Positions 43,422-51,205 of a DNA stretch of 64,000 bases are shown here, in pieces. Both the position numbers and the translations under genes were made by a program. The number at the start of each line of letters is the position of its first letter. Within the stretch, counting starts at the first letter, position 1. The stretch lies in NCBI GenBank assembly GCA_031177685.1, contig JAPSGI010000017.1, forward strand, positions 1-64,000, in the 5' to 3' direction. The notes beneath the pieces were generated by a model. The model was not told where the DNA came from and did no database searches. It saw only the letters and a program-made list of their open reading frames with translations. Source of the stretch: Solirubrobacteraceae bacterium (GTDB taxonomy: Bacteria > Actinomycetota > Thermoleophilia > Solirubrobacterales > Solirubrobacteraceae).

Positions 43422-43444
43422 GAGCGGGAGGCGGCGGACGGCGG

Positions 43445-44296
43445 CTAGGGGGTCGCCGCCGCGGTGGGGAGCAGCGCCTGCGCGCTGTCCTTCTCGCCGT
43501 ACGCGCCCTCGGCGCCGAGCAGCACGAAGACCAGCGCCGCCTTGCCGGCCAGCGTGTCGACGTTGTCCACGCTGGAGATCCGGTGGTCGGTGTACCAGCC
43601 GATCTGCGAGGGCTCCGTGCCGGTCTCCTCGACGCCCACCACCTGGGCCAGCTCGTCGTCGGACAAACCGTCGACCATGCCGTTCTCGAACGCGTCGGTG
43701 TTCGCCGCCTCGTCGCCCTCCAGCTCGCGCGGCGCGTGGTAGACGATGACCGCGTCGAGGCCGTCCAGGCGCCCGCTGAAGGACGTCAGCACGGTCCGGC
43801 GGTAGCGCCGCGCGGCGCGGCCGCCCGTGACCAGCGCCACGCCCACGCTGCGGCCCAGCCGCTCGTAGTCGCCGGCGTCAGGCGGGTCGCCGGCGCCCCG
43901 GACGGCACCGGCCGCCGTTTCGGACGGCGGCTCGGACACCACGGCCACGCCCCCCAGCCGCGAGCCGGTCCCCTCCAGGGCCTCGCGCACGTCGCGGATC
44001 GTGCTGTTGGGCAGGTCGCCCAGGCCGATCAGCCCGATGCGCCGGCCGGTGAGGCGCCCCTCGACCAGGAGCGGATAGAGACCTTCTTCGAACGAGGCGC
44101 GCTCGTTGAGCTCGCGGCTCAGCTCGGCGGAGCGCGCGTTGGCCTGGCGGACGTCGGCGCGCAGCGAGTCGCGCACGTTGCGCTCGGCGCTGGACACCAG
44201 CCCCTGATCCCCGATCGCCACGCCGAGCAGCAGCCCGATCATCAGGGCGAGGAAGACCGCGACGAGCGAGAGCGCGTGGTAGCGGAAGTCGAACAT
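43445..44296 (-). CDS. Copper transporter MctB/SteB-family protein
   Basis: 283 residues. Begins [30 protein letters not shown], one membrane segment preceded by the family FRYH motif, then a coiled region ([27 protein letters not shown]) and an extracytoplasmic domain. In mycobacteria the homologue Rv1698 is MctB (copper); in corynebacteria the pair SteA/SteB acts in cell separation. It follows steA by 15 nt on the same strand. Role here: envelope, most likely with SteA. Confidence 0.9.
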   Translation of the reverse strand: MFDFRYHALSLVAVFLALMIGLLLGVAIGDQGLVSSAERNVRDSLRADVRQANARSAELSRELNERASFEEGLYPLLVEGRLTGRRIGLIGLGDLPNSTIRDVREALEGTGSRLGGVAVVSEPPSETAAGAVRGAGDPPDAGDYERLGRSVGVALVTGGRAARRYRRTVLTSFSGRLDGLDAVIVYHAPRELEGDEAANTDAFENGMVDGLSDDELAQVVGVEETGTEPSQIGWYTDHRISSVDNVDTLAGKAALVFVLLGAEGAYGEKDSAQALLPTAAATP

Positions 44297-44311
44297 GGGC
44301 GGCCGGGGAGC

Positions 44312-45493
44312 CTAGAGGTCCATGCCGAGCAGCACGCGCAGCTTGAGCCACAGCAGCTCGGCGACCTCGCGCAGCCCGGGCGTGGCGAGGACGACCGCGA
44401 CCAGGACGACCAGCCCCATGGCCAGCACGAGCAGCACCGGGCTGGAGCCCGGCTGCGGGCGGTACAGGCGGCTCACGCCCTTGGCGTCCACCAGGATCTC
44501 GCCGATCCGCAGGCGGGTGAGGAACGTCGAGGACATCCCGGCGCGGTTCTTGTCCAGGAACTCGACGAGGTTGAAGTGCGAGCCGACCGAGACGATCAGC
44601 GACGCGCCCTTCTCGGAGGCGATGAGCATCGCGACGTCCTGGCTGGTGGCCGGCGCCGGGACGATCTTGTAGGGGAGGCCGAGGCGCTCCACGGCCTCGC
44701 GGCCGGGCGCGCGGCCGTCGGAATAGCCGTGCACGACGAGCTCCGCGCCGCTGCGCAGCGCGCCCTCGGTGGCCGAGTCCATGTCGCCCACGATCATGTC
44801 GGGCTTGAAGCCCTCCTCGATGAGGGCGTCCGCGCCCCCGTCCACGCCCACCAGCACCGGGCGCGTCTCGCGGATGTAGGGCCGCAGCGCCTTGATGTCG
44901 CGCTTGTGGTCCACGCCGCGCACGACGACCAGCGCGGGACGGTCGCGGAAGTCGGTGGCGAACTGCGGCAGCTCGAGCTTGCCGGCCAGCAGCTCGCGCT
45001 CCTGGACCATGTGCTGGACGGTGTTCTGCGCGAAGGCCTCCAGCGCCTCGCCGATCTCGCGCCGGCGCTGCTCGGTGAGCTCCTGGACGGTCTGCGGGTC
45101 CTGGACCTCGCCGCGGCCGACCACCTCGCCGCGGCGCAGGATCTCCCCGGCGCGCACGACGATCGGATCGCCGTCCTCGAGCACGTCGAAGAGGTCCGCG
45201 GCCGGCGCGTCCACGAGGTGGATGCCGGCCTGGACGAGCAGCAGCGGTCCGGCGTTGGGATAGCGGCCGCTGGTGGAGGGCGCGCAGTTGACCACGCACT
45301 CGACGCCGCACGCGATCAGGTCCTCGGCGGACACGCGGTCGAGGTCGACGTGGTCGATGATCGCCACGTCGCCCCGGCGCAGTCGCTTGACCAGCCGCTT
45401 CGTCCGCTTGCCCAGACGCGCAATCCCCGCCACCTCGCGTTCGGCGGCAGCCGGGCGCGCCGCGGGATCGCCTGTCGTCCCGGAGACCGCCAC
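44312..45493 (-). CDS. steA: SteA-like cell-division-associated protein
   Basis: 393 residues from GTG45493. Central domain resembles thiamin pyrophosphokinase: VGVDGGADALIEEGFKPDMIVGDMDSATEGALRSGAELVVHGYSDGRAPG. One C-terminal membrane helix (VLLVLAMGLVVLVAVVLATPG). This is the actinobacterial SteA (cytokinetic ring) architecture, as at Rv1697. TAGACT lies 7 nt upstream, so it begins its own leaderless transcript after recN. Confidence 0.9.
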   Translation of the reverse strand: MAVSGTTGDPAARPAAAEREVAGIARLGKRTKRLVKRLRRGDVAIIDHVDLDRVSAEDLIACGVECVVNCAPSTSGRYPNAGPLLLVQAGIHLVDAPAADLFDVLEDGDPIVVRAGEILRRGEVVGRGEVQDPQTVQELTEQRRREIGEALEAFAQNTVQHMVQERELLAGKLELPQFATDFRDRPALVVVRGVDHKRDIKALRPYIRETRPVLVGVDGGADALIEEGFKPDMIVGDMDSATEGALRSGAELVVHGYSDGRAPGREAVERLGLPYKIVPAPATSQDVAMLIASEKGASLIVSVGSHFNLVEFLDKNRAGMSSTFLTRLRIGEILVDAKGVSRLYRPQPGSSPVLLVLAMGLVVLVAVVLATPGLREVAELLWLKLRVLLGMDL

Positions 45494-45500
45494 GCCGGGG

Positions 45501-45506
45501 AGTCTA
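45501..45506 (-). promoter_or_regulatory. Putative -10 box (TAGACT) for steA
   Basis: TAGACT on the minus strand, 7 nt before the GTG start of steA, inside the 72-bp recN-steA gap. Confidence 0.5.
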
Positions 45507-45565
45507 AGGCTGACGAGCGAATGGCTGCGCCTCGCGGCGTCCTCGGGGGCGGCCCGTGCTGGGAG

Positions 45566-47275
45566 TTACGCAGCGTTCAACAGCTCGCGCGCGTGCTTGC
45601 GCGCGCCGGCGTCATCGTCGTCGGCGCCGAGCATGCGCACGAGCTCCGCGACGACAGCGGCGCCATCCAGCTCCTCGACGGTCGCGCGGGCCGGCTCGGC
45701 GGCGATGTCCTTCTCGATGCGGAAGTGGCGGTCGGCCAGCGAGGCGACCTGCGGCAGGTGCGTGATGCACAGCACGCGGCGGCCGCGGGCCAGCGCGCGC
45801 AGCCGTTCCCCGACCGCCCGTGCGGTGTGTCCCCCGATCCCCGCGTCGATCTCGTCGAAGACGAGCAGCGGGGATTCGGCTGGCGGGTCGCCGCGCTTCG
45901 AGGAGGCGCCCGCTGCGGGCGAGGCGTTCTCCGCGGCGACGCCCGTCAGCGCGAGCATCACGCGGGAGAGCTCGCCGCCCGAGGCGATCTCGCGCAGTGG
46001 GGCGGCCGGCACGCCGGGGTTCGGGGCGATCAGGAACTCGACCGACTCGGCGCCGGCGAGGCCCGGCGCCTCGCGCTCTGCGAGCGACACCTCGAAGGAC
46101 GCGCCCTCCATCGCGAGCTCGCCCAGCCGCTCGCGCACGGCGCGTGCCAGCCGCGGCGCGGCTTCGCGCCGCGCGTCGCCCAGCGCGCTCGCCAGCCCGC
46201 TCAGCTCGCCCTCGGCCGCGGCGAGGGCAGCCTCGGCCTCGCCGATCGCCTCCTCGGCACCCGCCAGGTCGTCGCGCCGTGCGCGGCAGCGCTCGGCGTG
46301 CTCGAGCACCGCGGCGATCGTGCCCCCGTGCTTGCGCCGCAGCCGGTCCAGGATCGAGAGGCGCTCCTCCACCTCCTCGAGCCGGCCCGGCGCGCCCTCG
46401 ACCTCCTGCTCGTACGAACGCAGCGACGCGCCCACGTCCTCGAGCTCCAGCAGCGCCGCGCGCACGCGCTCCGCCAGCCCGTCCAGCCGCGCGTCCACGC
46501 CCTCCAACGTGTCCAGCTCTCGAGCCGCGCCGGCCAGCAGCGCGGCGGCGCCCGGCCCGCCCGACTCCGGCGACACGGCCTCGGCTCCCGCCAAGGCCGC
46601 CGCGCGCAGCCCCTCCAGGTGGCGCAGCCGGTCGCGCTCGGCCGCCAGCTCGGCCGCCTCGTCCTCGTCGGGCGCGGCCGATTCGATCTCGTCGAGCTCG
46701 AACAGCAGCAGGTCCAGCTCGCGCTCGCGCGCCCCGGCCCGCGCCCGCAGCTCCTCCAGGGCGCCGCGCGCCTCGCGCGCGCGGGACCACGCCGCGGCGT
46801 ACGCGGCCCGTCGCTGCGCCTGCGCTGGCCCGCAGAACCCGTCCAGCACGTCGAGCTGCGCCGAAGCGAGCGTGAGCTTGCGGTGCTCGTGCTGGCCGTA
46901 GAACGAGAGGAGTCGGGCACCCACGTCGCGCAGCTCCGCCGCGCCGGCGGCGCGGCCGTTGACGTACGCGCGCGTGCGGCCCTCGGCGCTGACCCGTCGC
47001 GCCAGCACGAGCTCCTCGGCGTCCTCGGGCAGTCGCTCGCCAAGCTCCTCACGCAGCGTCGCGGACAGCTCGAACGCGCCCTCCACCCACGCCTCCGCCG
47101 CCCTGGGCCGCACGATGCCGCTCCGCGCGCGCCCACCCAGCAGCAGGTCCAGCGCGTGCGCGAGCACGGTCTTCCCCGCGCCGGTCTCGCCGGTCAGGAC
47201 GTTCAGCCCCGGCGCCAGCCGCAGCTCGGCCCGCTCGATCAGCAGGAGGTTCTCGACGCGCAGTTCGTTGAGCAC
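45566..47275 (-). CDS. recN: DNA repair protein RecN
   Basis: SMC-like ATPase acting in double-strand break repair. 569 residues. Walker A LTGETGAGKTVL near residue 30; long Ala/Glu/Arg coiled coil (~150-400); ABC signature SGGELSRVMLAL and Walker B LLVFDEIDAGIGG near the C-terminus; HLPQVAS follows. In most actinobacteria it directly follows nadK; here a divergent methyltransferase gene separates them. Confidence 0.95.
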   Translation of the reverse strand: MLNELRVENLLLIERAELRLAPGLNVLTGETGAGKTVLAHALDLLLGGRARSGIVRPRAAEAWVEGAFELSATLREELGERLPEDAEELVLARRVSAEGRTRAYVNGRAAGAAELRDVGARLLSFYGQHEHRKLTLASAQLDVLDGFCGPAQAQRRAAYAAAWSRAREARGALEELRARAGARERELDLLLFELDEIESAAPDEDEAAELAAERDRLRHLEGLRAAALAGAEAVSPESGGPGAAALLAGAARELDTLEGVDARLDGLAERVRAALLELEDVGASLRSYEQEVEGAPGRLEEVEERLSILDRLRRKHGGTIAAVLEHAERCRARRDDLAGAEEAIGEAEAALAAAEGELSGLASALGDARREAAPRLARAVRERLGELAMEGASFEVSLAEREAPGLAGAESVEFLIAPNPGVPAAPLREIASGGELSRVMLALTGVAAENASPAAGASSKRGDPPAESPLLVFDEIDAGIGGHTARAVGERLRALARGRRVLCITHLPQVASLADRHFRIEKDIAAEPARATVEELDGAAVVAELVRMLGADDDDAGARKHARELLNAA

Positions 47276-47385
47276 GCCGACGGTGTACCAGCGGCGTCCG
47301 ACGGACCGGGCCCACCACAGCCGGCACGCGCCAGTCTCGAGGGAGATTTGTCACAGAGCGCGACACGTATGAGAGAGTCGGGTGC

Positions 47386-48024
47386 ATGGGCCGGCTGTAC
47401 GAGGCGACCTGGGGCCGGGGCTTCGCCGCCATCTACGACCGCCTGCTGGCCTCGACGGAGGAGGCCGGGCTGCGCGACGACCGGCGCGAGCTCCTCGCCC
47501 AGGCCAGCGGTGTCACGCTCGAACTGGGGGCCGGGACCGGGCTCAACCTCGACCTCTATCCCGAGGCGGTCACCGAGCTGGTGCTCACCGAGCCCGCCGA
47601 GCACATGGCCAAGCGCCTGCGCGAACGCGTGGCGGGCGAGGGCCGCGCCGCCGAGGTCGTGCAGACGCCGGCCGAGCGCCTTCCCTTCCCCGACGACCGC
47701 TTCGACACCGCCGTGGCCACGCTGGTGCTGTGCACGGTCGACGACCCCGAGGCCACGCTCGCCGAGGTCACTCGCGTGCTCAAGCCGGGCGGGCGCTTTT
47801 TGTTCCTCGAGCACGTCCGCGCGCAGGACCCCCGCGTCGCGCGCTGGCAGGACCGCCTGGAGCGCCCGTGGAAGTTCGTCGGCGCGGGCTGTCACTGCAA
47901 CCGCGACACCCCCGCGACGCTGGAGCGCTCGCCCCTGGACGTGCAGCGGCTCGAGCGGGGCGAGCTGCCCAAGTCGCCGCCCATCACCCGTCCGCTGGCC
48001 AGCGGCGTGGCGGCCGCGCCCTAG
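47386..48024 (+). CDS. Class I SAM-dependent methyltransferase
   Basis: 212 residues. SAM motif I VTLELGAGTGLNLDLYP, motif II FDTAVATLVLCTVDDPEATLAEVTRVLKPGGRFLFLEHV. The N-terminus (YEATWGRGFAAIYDRLL) and the C-terminal GCHCNRDT resemble the METTL7/ubiE-like group acting on small molecules or lipids. It is on the plus strand, wedged between nadK and recN (4-nt convergent overlap with nadK), so it is an insertion into a conserved gene order. TATGAG lies near -18. Confidence 0.9.
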   Translation: MGRLYEATWGRGFAAIYDRLLASTEEAGLRDDRRELLAQASGVTLELGAGTGLNLDLYPEAVTELVLTEPAEHMAKRLRERVAGEGRAAEVVQTPAERLPFPDDRFDTAVATLVLCTVDDPEATLAEVTRVLKPGGRFLFLEHVRAQDPRVARWQDRLERPWKFVGAGCHCNRDTPATLERSPLDVQRLERGELPKSPPITRPLASGVAAAP

Positions 48025-48863
48025 AAGGCCAGCCGGCCGAACTTCTCGCGCAGGCGGTGGTAGAAGGTCGCGCCCGCCAGCTGAGCGAGCACGGCCTGGC
48101 AGTCGACGAACCGCAGCTCCAGCGCCGCACCGGGCTCCAGCTCGCAGGCGACGCGCCCGTCCACCGTCACGTCCGCGGGCTCCTCGCGCGAGCGGTTGGA
48201 GACGGTGAGCACGTCGTGCGGCGCCACCACCAGCGTGCGGGCGGTGAGCGAGTGCGGCGCGATGAACGAGACGACCCAGCCCTCCACCCCCCACGCCATC
48301 ACGGGACCGCCGTTGGCCAGGTTGTAGCCGGTGGACCCCGCGGGCGTGGAGACCACCAGCCCGTCGCAGCGCACGCGCCCGATTTCGTCCGCGCCGATCG
48401 CGTAGGCGAGGTCGGCCACCCGGAATCCGGCCTTGCGGTGGAAGCTCACGTCGTTGATCGCGCGATGCTCCTCGCCGTCGATCCGCACGAGGATCGCGGG
48501 CAGCTCCATCCGGTCGAACTCGCCGGTCATGGCGCGGCGCAGGCCGTCCTCCAGCTCGTCGGGGTCCACGGTGGCCAGGAACCCCACCTCGCCGAAGTTC
48601 ACGGCGAACACGGGGATCCCGGTCCGCGAGTAGCGGCGCAGCGCGGTCAGGATCGTGCCGTCGCCGCCCAGGACGACGCAGAGGTCCGGCCGCACCTCGC
48701 CGTTGGGCGCCACGCCTGGGTCATCGGGCGACAGCCCGTGCTTGGACATCTCCTCAGGGTCGAGCCGCAGCGTCGCGCCCGCCTCGCCGGCCAGCCGGCG
48801 CAGCGTCCCCAGCGCGCCGGCGACCTGCTCGGGCCGCCGGTGCGTCAGCACCGCGATCTCCAT
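48021..48863 (-). CDS. nadK: NAD kinase
   Basis: Phosphorylates NAD to NADP. 280 residues from ATG48863, overlapping the tlyA stop by 1 nt. Motifs: VVLGGDGTILTALRRY (catalytic Asp), NFGEVGFLA, NDVSFHR, and DGLVVSTPAGSTGYNLANGGP. The track start 48935 lies within tlyA and has no support. Length matches actinobacterial PpnK. Confidence 0.96.
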   Translation of the reverse strand: MEIAVLTHRRPEQVAGALGTLRRLAGEAGATLRLDPEEMSKHGLSPDDPGVAPNGEVRPDLCVVLGGDGTILTALRRYSRTGIPVFAVNFGEVGFLATVDPDELEDGLRRAMTGEFDRMELPAILVRIDGEEHRAINDVSFHRKAGFRVADLAYAIGADEIGRVRCDGLVVSTPAGSTGYNLANGGPVMAWGVEGWVVSFIAPHSLTARTLVVAPHDVLTVSNRSREEPADVTVDGRVACELEPGAALELRFVDCQAVLAQLAGATFYHRLREKFGRLAF

Positions 48864-49663
48864 CAGACGTCCGTCTCCGCGACCGCCGCCTCCAGGTCGT
48901 CCACGGCCCCCGCGCGCCCGTCCTCCGCCAGCCACGCGAACGTCTCCAGGTTCCCCTTGGGGCCGGGCAGACCCGACGGCGCGAACCCCAGCACCGACGC
49001 GCCGAGCCGCCGCGCCGCCCGCGCGACCGCCACCACGGCGTCGCGCCGCGCCGCGGGATCGCGCACCACGCCGCCCTTGCCGACGTGCTCGCGCCCGGCC
49101 TCGAACTGCGGCTTGACCAGCACGAGCGCGTCGAAGCGCGGCGCGGCGCAGGAGAGCACCGCGGGCAGGACCTTCGCCGCGGAGATGAAGGACACGTCCA
49201 TGACGATCAGGTCGGGCGCGTAGGGCAGCGACGCGGGCTCGAGGTCGCGCGCGTTGACGCGCTCGCGCACGGACACGCGCGGATCGTTGCGCAGGCGCCA
49301 GTGCAGCTCCCCGTAGGCGACGTCGAGCGCCACCACGTGCGCGGCGCCGCGCTGGAGCAGGCAGTCCGTGAACCCGCCGGTGGAGGCGCCGACGTCGAGC
49401 GCCTGGCGGCCCGCGACCTCCACGCCCGTGGCGTCCAGCGCGTTGGCCAGCTTGCGCCCGCCGCGCGAGACGAACTCGGGGGCGTCGTCCACGTGCACGG
49501 CCACGTCGTCGGTCACCAGCTGCCCCGGCTTCTCCGCGCGGCGGCGATCCTCGCCCAGGCGCACCTCGCCCGCCAGCACGGACGCCGCCGCGCGGCTGCG
49601 CGTGGCGTAGACGCCCCGCTGCGCGAGCAGCGTGTCCAACCGCACCTTCGTCGCCTTGGACAT
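48863..49663 (-). CDS. tlyA: TlyA-type rRNA 2'-O-methyltransferase
   Basis: 266 residues from ATG49663. N-terminal S4 RNA-binding domain (RLDTLLAQRGVYATRSRAAASVLAG), SRGGRKLANAL, then an RrmJ-fold methyltransferase: LDVGASTGGFTDCLLQRGA (SAM), LDVAYGELHWRLRNDPRV, DVSFISAAKVL and LVKPQFEAGRE. Homologues methylate 16S C1409 and 23S C1920 and influence capreomycin sensitivity. First gene of the tlyA-nadK-recN block. Confidence 0.95.
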   Translation of the reverse strand: MSKATKVRLDTLLAQRGVYATRSRAAASVLAGEVRLGEDRRRAEKPGQLVTDDVAVHVDDAPEFVSRGGRKLANALDATGVEVAGRQALDVGASTGGFTDCLLQRGAAHVVALDVAYGELHWRLRNDPRVSVRERVNARDLEPASLPYAPDLIVMDVSFISAAKVLPAVLSCAAPRFDALVLVKPQFEAGREHVGKGGVVRDPAARRDAVVAVARAARRLGASVLGFAPSGLPGPKGNLETFAWLAEDGRAGAVDDLEAAVAETDV

Positions 49664-49674
49664 CGGGGGAACGC

Positions 49675-49680
49675 TACCTT
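49675..49680 (+). promoter_or_regulatory. Putative -10 box (TACCTT) for the 79-aa gene
   Basis: TACCTT ends 8 nt before ATG49689 in the 25-bp gap divergent from tlyA. Confidence 0.45.
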
Positions 49681-49688
49681 CCAGACCC

Positions 49689-49928
49689 ATGGCGAACCGA
49701 CTTCCGAGCCTTATCGCACGCGGCCGGGCCATTCCGTGGGCGACCGTCCTGACCGTCGCGGCGCAGGTCGCGCGGGAGGGCAAGAGCCGCTGGGATCGCC
49801 TCAGCAAGCGCGAGCAGGACGAGCTCGTGCGCATCGTGCGCAAGGCGCCGCGGGGCCCGTCGGCCTTCAGCGCGCAGGACCGCGCGCAACTTCGCCGCAT
49901 CGTGCGCAAGGTCGCCGCCCTCCACTGA
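49689..49928 (+). CDS. Small basic hypothetical protein, 79 aa
   Basis: From ATG49689 (track start 49632 lies inside tlyA). Sequence MANRLPSLIARGRAIPW followed by a helical, Lys/Arg-rich part with KREQDELVRIVRK and RAQLRRIVRKVA, two copies of an RIVRK-type helix. I do not recognise a named family; it could bind nucleic acid or membrane. Leaderless start is likely. Its stop codon abuts a long segmented hairpin. Confidence 0.75.
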   Translation: MANRLPSLIARGRAIPWATVLTVAAQVAREGKSRWDRLSKREQDELVRIVRKAPRGPSAFSAQDRAQLRRIVRKVAALH

Positions 49929-49974
49929 CTTGCGTGTCGTTGAGCCGGCTATAGCGGCTCAAAGGCACGCAAGT
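49928..49974. terminator. Long segmented inverted repeat, probable terminator
   Basis: ACTTGCGTG-tcg-TTGAGCCG-gctatag-CGGCTCAA-agg-CACGCAAGT: 9-bp outer stem, 3x3 internal loop, 8-bp inner stem. It starts at the last base of the preceding stop. Same architecture as 32518-32565. Confidence 0.8.
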
Positions 49975-50015
49975 TCGCGGGGACGACGCGGGCCGGGAAT
50001 GCGGGCGGGCTCGTC

Positions 50016-50053
50016 GTGTGTGCGGGGTCACACACGTTGACTGGCCAGTCAAC
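50016..50053. promoter_or_regulatory. Two inverted repeats, probable operator/promoter of the membrane protein gene
   Basis: GTTGACTGGCCAGTCAAC (50036-50053) is a perfect 18-bp palindrome of the kind bound by TetR-family repressors; its TTGACT half could also serve as a -35. Just upstream GTGTGTG-cggggt-CACACAC (50016-50035) forms a second 7-bp inverted repeat. The palindrome ends 4 nt before ATG50058. No TetR gene is in the window. Confidence 0.6.
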
Positions 50054-50057
50054 CAAC

Positions 50058-50423
50058 ATGGATCTCGCCATGACCGCACTGCGCCTCATCTCCCTTCCCA
50101 CGCACGGCCTGCTGGAGCTGGCCGGCGGGATCGCCCTGATGGCGGCTCCCTTCGTCCTCGGCTTCACCGCGGCGGGGCTGGTGGCCGCCGTGGTCGTGGG
50201 CGCCCTGGTCGTCGGGCTGGCCCTCTCGGCCGCCACGACGGACGGCTCGGGCCTCCCGATCTCCGCCCACTTCGCCTTCGACCGCGGCATCGCGGTGGGC
50301 CTGCTGGGCGGCGCGCTGATCCTGGGCCTGGCCGGCGACGTCGCCGCCGCGGCGGTCTTCGCCGCCGCCGCGCTCGGGCAGGCCGCGCTGAACATCACGA
50401 CTCGCTACACGGCGAGGGCGTGA
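50058..50423 (+). CDS. Small four-helix membrane protein
   Basis: 121 residues from ATG50058 (an in-frame ATG at 50070 is the alternative). Four hydrophobic segments: HGLLELAGGIALMAAPFVLG, AAGLVAAVVVGALVVGLALS, GIAVGLLGGALILGLAGDV and AAAVFAAAALGQAALNI. The pattern resembles SPW-repeat/DUF-type small membrane proteins, but no function can be named. A palindromic operator-like site sits directly upstream and a classic terminator downstream, so it is an independently regulated single gene. Confidence 0.8.
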   Translation: MDLAMTALRLISLPTHGLLELAGGIALMAAPFVLGFTAAGLVAAVVVGALVVGLALSAATTDGSGLPISAHFAFDRGIAVGLLGGALILGLAGDVAAAAVFAAAALGQAALNITTRYTARA

Positions 50424-50484
50424 CCCGAACTTCCCTCATCGATCCAAGCCCCATCACATAGCAACATCTCTCCTCCCTAAGAAG

Positions 50485-50519
50485 CGGCCCGCCTCCCCCA
50501 AGGCGGGCCGTTTCGCTTT
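50485..50519 (+). terminator. Rho-independent terminator
   Basis: CGGCCCGCCT-CCCCCA-AGGCGGGCCG, a perfect 10-bp stem, followed by TTTCGCTTT. It ends the transcript of the small membrane protein and is the only terminator here with a recognisable T-tract. Confidence 0.85.
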
Positions 50520-50526
50520 CCGGGGC

Positions 50527-50532
50527 TACACT
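50527..50532 (+). promoter_or_regulatory. Putative -10 box (TACACT) for the methyltransferase at 50540
   Basis: TACACT ends 7 nt before ATG50540, ideal for a leaderless message. Confidence 0.5.
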
Positions 50533-50539
50533 CGCCCGG

Positions 50540-51205
50540 ATGGCGAGCGGGACCGCCGAGCCGCAGGAATTCCTCCCGGCGCTGCGCTTTCGCCGGCTGA
50601 CGCCGTACTTCGACCACGTCGTGCGGCTCACCATGCGCGAGGCGACGTTCAAGCGCCGGCTGCTGGACGGGCTCGCGCTGCAGCCCGGCGAGCGCGTGCT
50701 CGACGTGGGCGCGGGCACGGCCACGCTCGCCATCGAGCTCAAGCGACGCACTCCGGGTGCGACCGTGGTGGGGCTGGACGCCGACCCGGACGTCCTGGCC
50801 CTCGGCCGCGCCAAGGCGGCGCAGGCGGGTTGCGAGGTCGAACTGGTCGAGGGACTGTCGAACGCGCTGCCCTTCCCCGACGCGAGCTTCGACGCCGTGG
50901 TCTCGACGCTGTTCTTCCACCACCTCGACGGCGAGGCCAAGCGCACGACGCTGCGCCAGGTGCGGCGCGTCCTGCGCCCCGGCGGGCGCCTGCACGTGGG
51001 GGACTTCACCCGGCCCGCCGACCCACTTCAGGCCGCGCTGAACTTCCCGGTGCGCGTGTTCGACGGATTCGCCGTGACCGCCGACAACGTGAGCGGCGGG
51101 CTGCCGCACCTGTTCGCCGCGGCGGGCCTCGAAGACGTACGCGAGCGCGACCGGCTGCGCACCGCGATGGGCACGCTCGCGCTGTGGAGCGCGCGGCGCC
51201 GCTAG
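50540..51205 (+). CDS. Class I SAM-dependent methyltransferase (UbiE-like)
   Basis: 221 residues. Motif I RVLDVGAGTATLAIELKRR, motif II FPDASFDAVVSTLFFHHLDGEAK and post-motif RRVLRPGGRLHVGDF. The N-terminus (FRRLTPYFDHVVRLTMREATFKRRLL) is like UbiE/COQ5-type enzymes. Convergent with dxs by 4 nt. Substrate unknown; nearby isoprenoid genes are suggestive only. Confidence 0.9.
   Translation: MASGTAEPQEFLPALRFRRLTPYFDHVVRLTMREATFKRRLLDGLALQPGERVLDVGAGTATLAIELKRRTPGATVVGLDADPDVLALGRAKAAQAGCEVELVEGLSNALPFPDASFDAVVSTLFFHHLDGEAKRTTLRQVRRVLRPGGRLHVGDFTRPADPLQAALNFPVRVFDGFAVTADNVSGGLPHLFAAAGLEDVRERDRLRTAMGTLALWSARRR

Noticed and set aside
44312-45493. Thiamin pyrophosphokinase
   Set aside because: The central domain is similar, but length, the extra N-domain, the C-terminal helix and synteny fit SteA.
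43583-48208. 1541-aa plus-strand ORF
   Set aside because: Antisense of mctB, steA and recN, then out-of-frame over the methyltransferase; no recognisable domain.
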